A DNA stretch of 64,000 bases, taken from the NCBI GenBank assembly GCA_000151295.1, contig GG745350.1, forward strand, positions 442,464-506,463. The letters are read 5' to 3'. A model generated the notes under the pieces. The model did no database searches and was not told where the DNA came from. It worked only from the letters and a program-made list of their open reading frames with translations. Shown piece by piece: positions 10,397 through 21,922 of the stretch (positions within the stretch are counted from its first letter, which is position 1; each line of letters starts with the position of its first letter). Source of the stretch: Allomyces macrogynus ATCC 38327. Its lineage: Eukaryota; Blastocladiomycota; Blastocladiomycetes; Blastocladiales; Blastocladiaceae. The position numbers were made by a program, and so were the translations under genes.

Positions 10397-10634
10397 ACAA
10401 CGCGATCTGTTGACGCTGTCGCAATTGTTCTTTTTGTGCTCGAAACCGACATGAGCAACAATCCATTGCTGATTACCCTTTTGACGCTCGCCTGTTGCGC
10501 CTGAGACGACGACAGATGAAGATCGAGTCGTGGGCACCAGCCAGCGGTTGCGTGCGAAGTCACTTCAAATCCATCATGTCTCCTTTTGCTCCCGCCACAA
10601 TCCGCGTTGACGTCCGCGACACGACGACAGCAAC

Positions 10635-11567
10635 ATGGAGCAAGACCGCCGCGCCCGGTTAGTGGCCGCAAAGTCCCTCCTGAAGCGAGTGCTTCACGAC
10701 GTCGAGGTCCAACTGGATCGGCTTCATTATGTCGACCCCCGATCTAACGTTCACGACGTGGGAAGTGATGATGTTGCCTCGTTTTTGGCCGCGATTGAGG
10801 CAATGACCCGTGCTTTGCCGACACCTGTCTGGCCGGACGTTGGTGGAGGTGACGGTGGTGCTGCCGACGACCACGACTTATTTGGCGAATTTGGCGACCA
10901 TGAAGATGAGACGGCGATATTGAAATGGTCGAGCCGACCCTGCCGTCGGCTGACGCGTACGACCACGACGACTTCTCGTGGGCCACGACGCTGCACGCGA
11001 CCGCCGAGGCGCTCTGGCCGACCGTCGGTCGAATCCTGGCGTCCAATACTTTGAAACGGCGCATGCCCGAGCGGCGGCGGCGTGAGCAACAGCGCCGACA
11101 CCACTGCCGACGACGACCTGCCGTCAAACGCCGACGAGACCGATGCGTGCGGGATCTGCGACCTGTGCACGCACAAGTTCTTGCCGTCGACGCGACCAGC
11201 ACCACGCGGCGGTAGCTGCACATGGCCGCGGCTCCACCCCCGGCGCCCGTCAAGCACGCGCGTGGGAAACCCGTCCTCGCGCTGCCCACGGCCGTGCGTT
11301 CACAGCCTGCGGTGCTCGACGCGACGCGCGCGGACCGGACACTCACGGCAATGCTGTACGGCGACCCACCGCTCGTGCGCGAGGAGTTTGAACGCGACGG
11401 AGACGCCGGCTGGGGCGAGTGGGACGCGTGGGCGGCGTGCAGCGCCCAAGGCGGCGAGGGGAGGAGGAGCCCGACCGGCCAAGCGTGCACGTACGGGTGC
11501 GGCGCGTGAGGACGCGCCGGCCGCGGCTGAGGACGTGGTTGTCGTGTCGGATTCCGACATTGAGTGA
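10635..11567 (+). pseudogene. Frame-broken gene for a nuclear-type protein ending in a SUMO-interacting motif
   Basis: A coherent protein can be followed only by switching frames four times (near 10915, 11070, 11215 and 11440). Successive segments are: MEQDRRARLVAAKSLL with a helical start and acidic stretch; MVEPTLPSADAYDHDD; a segment with ETDACGICDLCTHKF (a C-x2-C-x2-C cluster that could bind zinc); KHARGKPVLALPTAVRSQ; and a basic PAKRARTG patch followed by EDVVVVSDSDIE and stop. The last motif is a textbook SUMO-interacting sequence (hydrophobic core followed by acidic/Ser residues). No family was recognised. Neighbouring genes are intact over similar lengths, so decay is the simpler reading, but clustered sequencing errors remain possible. 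There are no GT-AG introns that repair the frames. Confidence 0.45.
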
Positions 11568-11735
11568 AATGCACACGACGACCCGGGACGCGGATCAGTC
11601 GGGTATCAACGCTTGGCGCGTTTGCAGGTCAGCACTGTTGGTCAGCAAAGCGTTCCGCGTTGACGTGGTCACTTTTGCTTGGCCGTGGGATTGCAGCATT
11701 ACAGCGCAGGTGCACCATGGCCCGTCGCTGCTTGA

Positions 11736-11856
11736 GGTTCGACACGGTTCGAGGATCGGGTTCGATGGGTTCGATGTGAGCCCCGACTCGGTTCGACGGT
11801 TGTTTCGATCCACTGGAGGCTCGCTCGTCGCTTGGCAGCGGTTCCACGGGGTTCGA
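11736..11856. repeat. Cluster of six GGTTCGA heptamers
   Basis: GGTTCGA starts at 11736, 11746, 11759, 11768, 11790 and 11850. Irregular spacing argues against a simple tandem satellite. The heptamer is the core of the tRNA B box, but no tRNA fold surrounds it. It lies about 200-300 nt upstream of the PPPDE gene start. Confidence 0.6.
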
Positions 11857-12038
11857 CGACTTGGCGAGTGAAAGTTGTGTCAATAACGGCGCGCGACTTC
11901 CCTTCATCGTTCAACCAACCACACACACCAACTCGCCGCAATCCCTTCCTCGTCGTGAAGCAAGCGAGCGCGACGACACCTTTGTGCAGCACGCAACCCC
12001 TCACGTACTTCAGGCTCACACAATCCGCTAGCACCACG

Positions 12039-13809
12039 ATGCACCCCGTTCGCCTGCTTGTCTACGACCTGTCGCAGGGCATGGCGCGAATGATTTCCAT
12101 GGGTCTGACTGGCCGCCAAATCGACGCAATCTGGTACATTTTTGGACGGTTTGCGATTCCGCCAAGCGTGGTTTGCGTCGGCAAATGCTCAGTGGGTGAC
12201 CATGATCTGTGTGCACTTCAGGCACACGTCGGTCCTCGTCTACGACCGCGAATGGTATTTCGGCCAGGGCATCTACTGCACGACGCCGGTACGCTGCTCC
12301 CTCGCGTCCAGCGGCTCCTGCTCGGCGCGTCGTGGATCACGAATCTGACGCGCTCTGTCGCTACCCGCATGTAAGGGCGTGCACCACTACGGCCGCCCCG
12401 TGCAAACCATCGACATGGGCACAACCGAGATCCCGCGCGACCTGTTTGACGAGTACCTGCGCGAGATCCGCGAGCAGTACACGGCCGACAAGTACCACCT
12501 GCTCGACCATAACTGCAACACGTTCACCAACCAGATATGCCAGTTCCTCGTCGGCCGCGGGATCCCGGACCATATTTTGGGTTTGCCGCGCGATTTCCTG
12601 GACACGTACGTCCGGGAATCCTCCTTCTTCGGAGTATAAGGGAAAGCGGTAGTTGCTGACAGGCCGACGCGTTTTTTGACCAGCCCGTTTGGTCAGGCGA
12701 TGCGGCCCATGATCGACGCCTTCTTTTCGTCGCCGCACCAGCCGGTCAACCAGTTTCCGATGCCTATGGCCGTATCGGGCGTCACGCCCGCTCCACCGGC
12801 CGCCGCGGCGAGTGTGCCTCCGACGCGTGTCGAGCCAACGAGAGAGGTCGCGGCGCCCGCGATGCCGACGATCACCCGCGAATTCGAGACGCCGTTGCAA
12901 TGGATTAGTGGAGAACAGAGTGCAGAGTCGGACGAGCGCGAATTTACGCGTTTGAAGCGGATTCTCAAGGTATGTCACGCGTTTATTTGCGGGTGAGCTG
13001 GCTTGAGACTGACGGGGGCGTGGACGCGAATCTAGAGCGAGGATATCGAGGCCGTCAGCACTGCACTCGACGCGCTGAACGATTTTGTCGTGCACGAGTC
13101 GTACGCGCCGAAAGTGAGGTTGGGTACGTGTCTTGAAACTTGAGAGATGAACCCGCCCTTCCTCTCGTCCCATGTCTCATTCGGCGCGTCCTCGATGATA
13201 GAACTACTCGCGAGTCTAAAGCACCACATCGCGCAATCCATGCACACGCACGTCGCCTTCCTCCCCAGCGCCTTACGCGTGCTCATCAACGTGACGAGCC
13301 ACGCCTCCAGCGGCGACGCGTGGCTGCGCACGCGGTCCGCATGCCGCACGGCACTCACGGCCATGGTCGTGGGCGGTCTCCTGCACGAATCCGAACCCGA
13401 CACGGTTCACCTCGCGCTCGCCGTCGCGTTCAATATCGCGCGGTTGCGGTTCCGCGAGGCCCAGCGCGGCACGACCGTGATTTGGGACGCGGACGGGTCC
13501 GACGAAGAGTGGGCGGTCGAATTAGTCGGAGCGCTCGCGCACGTGGCGACCACGGCGCCCGAAGAGTGGGCGAGGACGGTTTTGGGTGCGGGGGTGACAC
13601 CGACCGGGAGGACGGTCGGGGAGTGCCTGTTTTATGCGGTGGCTGGGCTCCTGTATGCGGCGCCGCCGGCGATTGTCGAATTGCTCGCTGCGCTCGAGTG
13701 TACGCCGCAGATTGAGGGTGAGGGGACCGAGGTGACGGTCGTGCCGCGTGTGTTTGCGGCGGTGCCGTTGGAGGTGGTTCGTGAGGTCGAGCCGCTGTTC
13801 CATGTGTGA
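12039..13809 (+). CDS. PPPDE (DeSI-type) peptidase fused to a PUL-like domain
   Basis: Six exons: 12039-12133, 12222-12288, 12376-12605, 12684-12969, 13036-13123, 13202-13809; 457 residues; every junction keeps frame. Residues 1-130 form a PPPDE/DeSI domain: MHPVRLLVYDLSQGMAR, then His33 in HTSVLVYDREWYFG, and Cys101 in DHNCNTFTN, the His-Cys catalytic pair of these papain-like isopeptidases. DeSI enzymes cut SUMO or ubiquitin-like conjugates. After a Pro/Ala linker, residues about 240-457 form an all-helical region (SALRVLINVTSHASSG, LALAVAFNIARLR) resembling the PUL domain of Ufd3/PLAA that binds Cdc48/p97. Fungal proteins of this type often have a thioredoxin domain between the two; none is visible here. 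Domains are from motif recognition; the Cdc48 link is inference from family. Confidence 0.85.
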
Positions 13810-14605
13810 GTTATCCGGCTGTTAGTCTTGATATTGGTGTTGCCCGCGTCGGCATCGAGATCGGACGCGAGTTGCTTATAGTATTTCTTGGTTGCGTGGT
13901 AAGAAAGTCGCGTTTGGTGGATTGGTCCGTTCAGTTCCATGATTGTGCGAGGATGGTCTTGTGGAGAGACGTCCTCTTTGAGAAACTCCAGAAAGACGAT
14001 TGCCAAGAGAGGCGCGCCCGCCATGCATAGAGCGCTGCTGAGCCATTGGCATCGAGCGGTACACATCAGACGGCGTGACGGAGGGGGGACCATGCCGTCT
14101 GCGCGGGAGCCGGCGACGGCGCCAGGGAGCCCGGATCGCAGTGAACGTGAGGAGAAGCCTCCACGCCGCGAGCGCGGCGGGTGGACAAGGGGAACCGTGC
14201 GGAACCGTTGCTGACGAGCGCGATCGCCGCGGGGAACGATAGAGACGGAGGATGACAGGTTGGGGACGATGAAGCGAGTCGTTTGCCGCTGCTGCTGGTG
14301 GGCGGCGTTCACATCGACAAGAGAGCCCCTGAGTCGCTTCTCTCTCTTGGCTCTCTCGCACGCGCCGGGCTCTCCTTCTTCCAACCACTTGCAACCGCTT
14401 GGAATTTCATTCCTCGCGCCCCGACTCCCCGTCCACCCTTCCTTACGCGCCGGTCGTTCTCTGAGCCCGCCCCGTCGCCGCCCAAAGCCCAGTCCCGCCC
14501 AGTTCAGCGGTGGAACGTGTGCACGGGACCGCGACGACGATCAAGACCGACATCAGCGCCAAACGGCCGCGATTCCGTCCCCAATCGAACCGCGCACTAT
14601 AAAAT
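13810..14605. other. Intergenic, no gene recognised
   Basis: Lies between two plus-strand genes. It ends in TATAAAA at 14598-14604, only a base from the annotated ATG of the next gene. No frame has recognisable similarity. Confidence 0.45.
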
Positions 14606-17600
14606 ATGAGCACGCGGAAACGGTCGAGCGCACGCATGGCCGCGGCCGCCGCTGCCGCGTCCATCTCCGAGACGATCGCTGCGACAAAGCGCCCGCGCCT
14701 GGCCGCCTCGAGTACCTCGGCCGCGAATCCGTCCTCGCTCGTAACGTCCTCCACCACGTCATCGACGACCCCGGCGCCGGAACCGGCGCCGAGCACGACG
14801 CGCGTGACGCGCCAGGGGCGCGCGGCGCGCGCGCTCGCCCAGCTCGCGGCGAGTACGAGTACGACCGGCGCAGCGGACGGCGAATCGTCCTCGACGACGA
14901 ATGGCCCTACTGATGCCGGTGCTGCTGATGCGACAGAGGGTGGGTCTGGGTCTGGGTCGACTGCTTCTAGCGTTACGGCCGCGGCCGCAGAGTTGGGCGA
15001 TGCGACTGGGTCTTTGCAGCAGCTGCAGCAGACCAGTGAAACGGGGCCCACCACACCGGTCACCGCAACGGCCGAAGCTGCGTCCGCTGCATCGGTACCG
15101 CACCGGACCGGGCCCAGCGGGAAGAAGCGTGGGTTGTCGCGCCGGGCGCCGGCAGTCGGGTTCACGGCACGCGAGCTGGAGGCCGAAGTGCCCACCGTCG
15201 ATTACTTGGCCAGTTCGTAGGACCCTTCCTTTGATGGCCGATCATCGTGAAATATTGGAACCCGACCAGCGACTAACTGCCATCTCTCATCTATATATGT
15301 ATAGCGCTCAACTGGACCGAGTTTGTCGCGAGCAAACCGCCGCCGGGCACGTTGCGGTCCTACCACGTGCATGACTTTGCCGCGTACGCGCACCCCGTCT
15401 CGTCCATGCGCGACACGGACCCATACTCGCGCCGCAAACCGCTGCAACTGCACCTGGAGGACCGCCCGCGGCGTGGCAGTCTGTCGGTCTTTGCTGGTCG
15501 TGGCGTCGTGGCCTTCGACGACGACGCGCGGCTGCCCACACCGCACTCAGACTCGGGGTTTGATGCGCCACCCAACGACCTGTACCAGCAGCACGATTCG
15601 ATGCAGTTCTTGGACGATCATCATCTTGCCGTCGACCCGTCCTCTTCGAATGCACGGCATGGCCACCTGGCATCGCCGGGCACGGTGACGATTCCGCTCT
15701 CTCCGCCCTCGCGTGCGTCTACGGCATCGCTCGCGATTGACCATGTGCTCTTGGACCCGATGTCGCCGACGAGTTATAACGCTGCCACTGACGCGGCAAA
15801 CCAGTTGCGGCGGCTGTTCGCGGCACAAACCGCGTCGTGGGCCCGTGATGTGGGCTGCACCGGCGTTGCCGATGAGCAGGTAAGTAGAATGGTATCGTCA
15901 AGCGTATACAATACGATTTTGACGCTGACTTTTCTCACTTTCCCCAGACGCAACTCGACTCTGGCGCGAGCGCCACCCTTGATCTCGTACCCGACGTGCA
16001 TGACGGTGTCCAGACCGTTCCCGTGGCCATTTCGGCTGACCACTTCACCAGGCCGCCGCTCGACATGACTGAGGACGGCGTGAGGCTCGACGAGCCGCCG
16101 TCGGAACTGTCATTTGCGGTCGACGGGTCCGTAGAATCGCACTCGTCGACTGTGCATTCGCGCATGGAGCCGATCGCGGACCCTCTCCACCCGACGATTG
16201 CCCCCGCGGCGCTGGACGCGACGACCGACAAGGAGACTGTTGGTCTTGGCGGGTCAAAACTGGACGACGGGAAGGAGACGATTATGGCGCCAGACGACAT
16301 GATCATGACGATGACGATGGGATCGAAGCTGGACTCTGGTATGTGTACGCTCTCCCGCTTCTCAGGGTCGCGTTGCGAACCAGGTTTTGACATTCCTTTG
16401 CTATAGAGCCCGCGGCAACGGCATCACCGGTCGACCTGCCCCCGAATTCCACGACGACGACGGCCAAATGCGTTCCTTTCGACTCATGTTCGTTTGAAGA
16501 CCTGCCCGACGACGAACTCTTTTTCATCAGTCCGGCACCGGTCATTGTGCACATGGTCTTTCCCATGTCGGACCACCACCTGGACGTTCCCCCTTCGGCC
16601 GTTGAAAACGTGACCGACAGCGCGCCGTCATGGCGCTCCTCGCCTTCTTCCTCTTCGTCTTCGTCCTCTTCGTCCCCGACCCCGTGCACGTCGTTTCGCA
16701 TCACCTCGTCGGTGAGCAACTATCTCGGCGGCACCGACAAGACCGTCTACGAACGCATTTTGACGCAATCGCCCGCGTCGGCGGGATCGGGATCGTCGCA
16801 GGAGCCGGAAATGCCGGTTTTGGACGCGGGAATGGCGTACGTGCAGGATTTCGCGAGCAAACCGGTCTGCTCCAAGGTCCAGGATGTGGAAAGCGCGCCA
16901 ATCGCGGGGGACGCGCCGAATTTGATTGAGTCGAGCCGCGTGGACCCGGCAACGACGGGCTTCGCCGACACGCACTCATTGGGTGAGCCCATGGACGTGT
17001 CGGATGGCGAGGAGCAATGTCCACCCGGGCCCATGTCTGCGCAACGGGTGGACGGTGTGGAGGAGGAAGTCGAGCCGGATCTGCTGCCTCTCGAGGGTGC
17101 GCATCCGCTATTCCGCGAAGCCGGCTCCCTGCCACTTGCTCTCCCGGTACCCGCTCTTCCGGCACCCGCGCCCGCACTCGAAGTCGACACGACCGCGCTG
17201 TCTGAGCTCCCCGGTCCACCCACGACGTGCGATTTCAATGCCGCACGCGACAATACGCTCACGGAGCCGGCGGCATTACCGGATCGGGATGCGCATGTCG
17301 CGACTGAATCTATGCCGGCAACAATCCCTCTTGGGGACGCGGCGGCGTCACGTCCACCCAATACGCCGCAGCTAACACCCGGTGGGTGCTTCCGATGTCG
17401 GTATTGCCGCGACCGGTTTGAGTACGTTGTCTTGTTTCGTTCTATTCATGTGGAGCTACGACTGACCTTTATTCAACAGCGATTTCGAGGACCGCTGGGA
17501 GCACGAGACGGCCGCACACGACCGGATCCCGGGCGCGATGTTTGACTGCCCGGCTGAGTGCATCTACCATGGTCGGGAACTGTCCGTGTCGCTGCTCACA

Positions 17601-18988
17601 TTGCCGACCATCTCTCTCTCTCTTCTTGTGCTCACGACCGACGTCCACCTCTTTTTCGTAGAACGCACTTGATCGGCCACCTGCGAAACAAGCCGCAGTG
17701 CTGCCAATTCGTCCTCTCGGTCCCGCGACCCTTCGAGGCGCGACTGTGCCGAGACCTGTCCGACACCGCATGGCGCCATATCAAAACCGTCGCGGCACAG
17801 ACGCTCTACGGACCCAAGAACCCGGGCCCGCGCCGGATGCGCGGCCGATCGCCGCCGCTGTCGCCGCCCCGTGGACCGCGCGGCACCCGCGGGACTGACC
17901 GTCGTCGCCGACCCACTTCGCCCGAGGGGCCGCCGCGAGCGCGGTCGCCGCGGTTCCGGTCGCCGCAGGGCGCGCCGGGAGCGTGGTCGCGTCGGCCGCG
18001 GTCTCCATCACCCGCGGCTGGGTATCGGCGGTCGCCGTCTCCGCAGGCGTGGCGGCGTGGATGGTCGCGGTCCCGGTCGCGCTCAAGGTCGCCGCGGGCG
18101 CGTGAGCGCCGGTCGCCGACACCTGATCGACGTCGGTCGGTATCTGGAGGCCAGCACTACGTACACCCGGATCATCGCGGCCCTCTCGCGAACCTGCCAT
18201 CACCACCACCACCGCAGGTGCCTCAATTCGCGCCATCGCTGGATCTGGCCGCGGCTGCGCTCTTGCCGGGGTCTGGACCGGCACTGCGCATGGCACGGCA
18301 TCCTCTCTCGGGGACCGCGCCCTCAATACCTATGCCGTCGCTGCTGCCACCAGTACCGCTCATCCCACCTCCCGAGCAACAGTCCGTGCCCGGCGCACCG
18401 GACGTCGTGACCAACGTGGCTGGATTGCTCGCCAATTTGTTTCCAACCGGCTTGCCGCCAGAAATGGTCTCGTACTTGCAGTCGGCCGCGGGCGTGCCTC
18501 CCGGTAGGCCTTTACCACCGCCACCGCTTCCACCCGTCATACCCAATGGACCACCACCCGTGCCGGTTGGCGCGGCCCTGCTCCCGCCACCGCCCCCGCC
18601 TCCGCCGTCGATGGCGTTGGACCCGATGCTCGTGCTGACCCCCGGGCAGACCAGACTTCCCCCGCCGCCAGCACCGCCTGTATCAGCACCTCTCATCCTC
18701 CCGCCACAGCCTGCGGTTCCGGACCTTCTGACGGCGCTCTCGAGTATGCCGGGGAACGCGCCGACGGGCCCGTGGGTTGCCGCGTCTGGTGGAACCGACA
18801 ACGCGTATACGGCGCAGCGTGATCGCGGTGACGGTTGCCCGTGGCAGCGCCCGGACCGTGTGCCTGAGGAGCCGAGGTCGCGGACGGATCACCGCCGGAA
18901 CCGCAGCCCGCCGCGCGGGACGGTGTGGGGGCTCATGTATGGTAGTGGCGCCGAGCGCAGTCGGCGTGGGGATTCGTGGCGGCCGTGA
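14606..18988 (+). CDS. Large zinc-finger protein with an RS-rich C-terminal region
   Basis: Six exons: 14606-15212, 15305-15879, 15948-16338, 16407-17421, 17480-17581, 17662-18988; 1338 residues; frames agree at all junctions. The N-terminal region (14606-15212) is Ala/Ser/Thr-rich; the next exons give LNWTEFVASKPPPGTLRSYH, then long Ser/Asp/Pro-rich disorder. A Cys/His cluster spans the exon 4-6 junctions: CFRCRYCRDRF, then WEHETAAHDR, FDCPAEC and HLIGHLRNKPQC. This resembles a divergent C2H2 pair. It is followed by RS and RSRSRS-type repeats and long Pro runs, as in SR-type splicing or 3'-processing factors. Function in nuclear RNA metabolism is inference; no named family was recognised. 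The first in-frame ATG overlaps a TATA-like sequence, so the true start could be Met11 at 14636 or lie elsewhere. Confidence 0.7.
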
Positions 18989-19321
18989 TCTGTGGATTCA
19001 TAGCTGTCGCGCGGTCGGGGTAAGGGAGCGTCCAGGACAGAGCTGAGCGGGTGGAGAAGCGAGGCGCGTCGCATATGAAGGGGATGCGCGGGTGCGGCAT
19101 CGAGGAGCGATGGAGTAATCAATACCAATCACGTCTTCGTTGGTGTTCACGACGGGAGGCGTCGGCAGACAGTCTGAGGACAAAAGCCATGAAGGGACAG
19201 TCGCACACCATAGACGTGACGATCGGGTTGAGCGGCCCCTTGCTGACCGCGCGACGCGGGCCTCCGCAATCCTCCTTCGCGTCGCTGTTGCCTTGCGCGA
19301 CTCGGTGCATTCGATTCGGCG
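18989..19321. other. Intergenic spacer
   Basis: A tail-to-head spacer of 333 nt between two plus-strand genes. No features were recognised. Confidence 0.5.
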
Positions 19322-21763
19322 ATGCTCTCGATTTCCGACCTACGCGTTACGGCCACGGGCGCGCCGTCGTTCCCGCCCGAACCGTCGCTTCCACCAGCTC
19401 GCAACCAAGCGCTCGCCGTGCCGACCTCGGTATCAGGATCAGCAAGGCCCGCTTCATCAACTCTCGCTCCGCCAAATCACCATGCCGCGCCAACGAGGAG
19501 AGAACCGGGCCAACAAGCTGGGACCGATGCTGCGACACGGCAGTTGAGCGGTAAGCTGATCCCGCAACACGGCGAGCCCATTGCGCCCGCCGTCACGGCC
19601 ATGATCGAGGCATGTGTCGAGATTCAGCGCCGTATCGACGCAGCCGCGAATGACAAACCATTGTCGTCGCCTTCCAGTCCTGGACCGACGCCGAGCACTG
19701 TGCCCGATCCAGCACCAAAGCCGGCAAGAGGCGATCCCGCGACGGCGCCTGGTGGACCCAATACACCGGCTGCCATGGCCGCGTCCATGACGCTGCGCAC
19801 GCTCATGCACCTGGTCATTCTCGCGGCGCTCGTCCTCGCTGGCGGCGTGACGTGGGGGATTTCGTTGACGGCCGGGTCGCGCACGGTCGTGGCCAATGGC
19901 CAGAGTATCGTCCAGCAGGTGCCCGGCGTGCTCGCCGACGAGCTGGCCGGCTTGCTCGCTGCAGCCATGGGTGTTGGCGGGCTTGCACGCCGGACCTGGC
20001 GATTCCAGGATGTCGGGCTCGCGCCGGACGGCGCCAACATTCCGTCGACGTCGTCGTCGTCGGCGTTGGTTGCGTGGGACGACCAGGTCGGGACGCTCGC
20101 GACGCAGGCTGTGCACGGCGCGCCGCAGCTGTCGGCAATGGTCACGTTCGTCCGACCGTCGTCGTCGTATACCGGATCGAGCAGCACCATTTCGACGACG
20201 AGTCCTGGTGGGTGGGGTGTGCGGCTCGCGTGTTTTCCCGGTGCGCAGACCAATTGCGCACCATCAACACGGCTCGCTCTCTTGAATGCGACGCAAACCA
20301 ACCTTGCACGGGTCCTGCTGCCGCCAAACGACGGCACGCAGCTGCACCGCATCGTGTTTGGGTCCGAGGCCGATACGCAAACTTTTGGCACGCAGCTCGA
20401 CGTCTCAAGCGATGGCGCCGTCACAGCACCTGCACGAAGCCCCAGCACCACCGCATCCTACTCGCTCGGGTGGAGCGTTCAGTCGTACCGTGCTGCGTCG
20501 GGTCGTAACCGCGTCACGTCTCCGACTGCTGATCCCGTTTGGTCGCCGCTGTTTTATTGGGATTCTGGCATGTGGGCGTCGTACTTATCCCCGCTCACGA
20601 CCGCATCCAATCCTACCGATTTCCAAGGGATTGCCGGTGTCGACCTGAACATGACCGCAGTTCTATACGAACGACTCGCGGCGCACGCGGCCACAATTGC
20701 GGCGCGATTTCCGCTTCCGAGCGTACTGTCGGGCGCAACCAATGCGCGGTTGTTTCTGATCGCGCGGTTCCCGACCGGAGCGCTCCCGACCAGCACGTCA
20801 TTTGCGAGCGTCGCGTCGGCCCTCGTGACCCCGCTCAACTCAGCCGGTACCCCGTTTGTTCTCGCCATGTCGACGCGGCCCATGGCGGTACCCGAGCTTA
20901 TGGACCAGACGACCGATACGCTCCTCGCTGCGGCCGTGACGAGCATGAAGAGCGCCGGGATAACATTGGCCTCGCCTGCGCTCACGTCGTCGACAGGGCT
21001 TTGGCTCCGCATGGCCAATGTCAACCTCGGCGCCGGCAAGACGGGTGCGGCCCACGCGCATTTCGCACCGCTGACTATTGGCTCGCTCGGACTCCCGACC
21101 GCTTCCCTCGGCACGTGGCGCATGAATGCAACGCTTGTCACGGTCATCCCGGAAGCCGCGCTCCTCGCGCACCTGATCACGACGAGCAACCCGTGGCCGC
21201 CCGTGACATTCTTCCTCGTCCTCTCTGTCCTCTCGGCCGCCGTCGCCGCACCGATCCTGCACGTCTCAACAACTCTCACCCACCTCGCAACACGGTTCTA
21301 CATGTACGCAACAACCCACGCGTTCCAGCGCCCCGTCAAGGTCCCGACCGCTGTCGCGAGCGGTACAGCCAGCACCTCCATGGCGCTCCTCGACGACATT
21401 CCGGGCCCCACGCGTGGATCGACCACGACGCTCAAGGCCGGCGACTACACGGGCCTCCCACTCGACCGCGACCCAGACGCGATGCGCGGGAAATGGTTAC
21501 TCGAAGTGTACCGCGTGCGCAACGCCATGGCCGAACTCGCGACGGCCATGGCGAAGGCCGCGCTCGAGCGGCAGCTGCATGACCGCGCGGGGATTGCGGT
21601 CGCGCCAGTGCACCATCGGATCGTGGATAAGCATGCGGCCGCAGCTTCACCGCCGAGGGCGGCGGCGACCGTGGTGTTGTCGCGCGCGGTGTCGGCGACG
21701 CCGACGAGCGCGAGTCAGGTGTTGGAGCGGTCGCCCGTGGCGGAGGTGGGGAGAGAGACTTGA
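19322..21763 (+). CDS. Two-TM membrane protein with a dCache-like extracellular sensor domain and no visible output domain
   Basis: 813 residues without introns. The N-terminal 160 residues are Pro/Ala/Ser-rich and presumably cytosolic. TM1 is at about 161-185 (LMHLVILAALVLAGGVTWG) and TM2 at about 623-650 (VTFFLVLSVLSAAVAAPIL). The roughly 435-residue loop between them has two bulky aromatic boxes (PVWSPLFYWDSGMWASYLSP) followed by FQGIAGVDLNM, the arrangement of dCache domains in which a W-x-S-x-Y segment precedes a (V/I)xGxDL strand. The cytosolic tail (about 160 residues) has a helical EVYRVRNAMAELATAMAKAAL segment but no kinase, cyclase or receiver domain. Cache proteins usually feed such outputs. 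So this is an orphan sensor, a partner subunit or a truncated receptor. Domain call is inference from pattern; membrane topology is well supported. Confidence 0.6.
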   Translation: MLSISDLRVTATGAPSFPPEPSLPPARNQALAVPTSVSGSARPASSTLAPPNHHAAPTRREPGQQAGTDAATRQLSGKLIPQHGEPIAPAVTAMIEACVEIQRRIDAAANDKPLSSPSSPGPTPSTVPDPAPKPARGDPATAPGGPNTPAAMAASMTLRTLMHLVILAALVLAGGVTWGISLTAGSRTVVANGQSIVQQVPGVLADELAGLLAAAMGVGGLARRTWRFQDVGLAPDGANIPSTSSSSALVAWDDQVGTLATQAVHGAPQLSAMVTFVRPSSSYTGSSSTISTTSPGGWGVRLACFPGAQTNCAPSTRLALLNATQTNLARVLLPPNDGTQLHRIVFGSEADTQTFGTQLDVSSDGAVTAPARSPSTTASYSLGWSVQSYRAASGRNRVTSPTADPVWSPLFYWDSGMWASYLSPLTTASNPTDFQGIAGVDLNMTAVLYERLAAHAATIAARFPLPSVLSGATNARLFLIARFPTGALPTSTSFASVASALVTPLNSAGTPFVLAMSTRPMAVPELMDQTTDTLLAAAVTSMKSAGITLASPALTSSTGLWLRMANVNLGAGKTGAAHAHFAPLTIGSLGLPTASLGTWRMNATLVTVIPEAALLAHLITTSNPWPPVTFFLVLSVLSAAVAAPILHVSTTLTHLATRFYMYATTHAFQRPVKVPTAVASGTASTSMALLDDIPGPTRGSTTTLKAGDYTGLPLDRDPDAMRGKWLLEVYRVRNAMAELATAMAKAALERQLHDRAGIAVAPVHHRIVDKHAAAASPPRAAATVVLSRAVSATPTSASQVLERSPVAEVGRET

Positions 21764-21922
21764 TGCGGAAGGGAAGGGGACTGGGGAGGTGGTGTACGGA
21801 CTCGTTTTGGACTGGCGGGTCGTCGTGACATCACCAGAATATTTCTGGCAGAGTGCGAGTGGGCGAGTCCGTTTCTTCTTGGATCTTTCCCGAAGTCGGT
21901 CGGTGGCCGCAACAAAACGCAG

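Noticed and set aside
14598..14604. TATAAAA as the TATA box of the zinc-finger gene
   Set aside because: It ends one base before the ATG, too close to act as core promoter for that start; kept only as a caution on the start codon.
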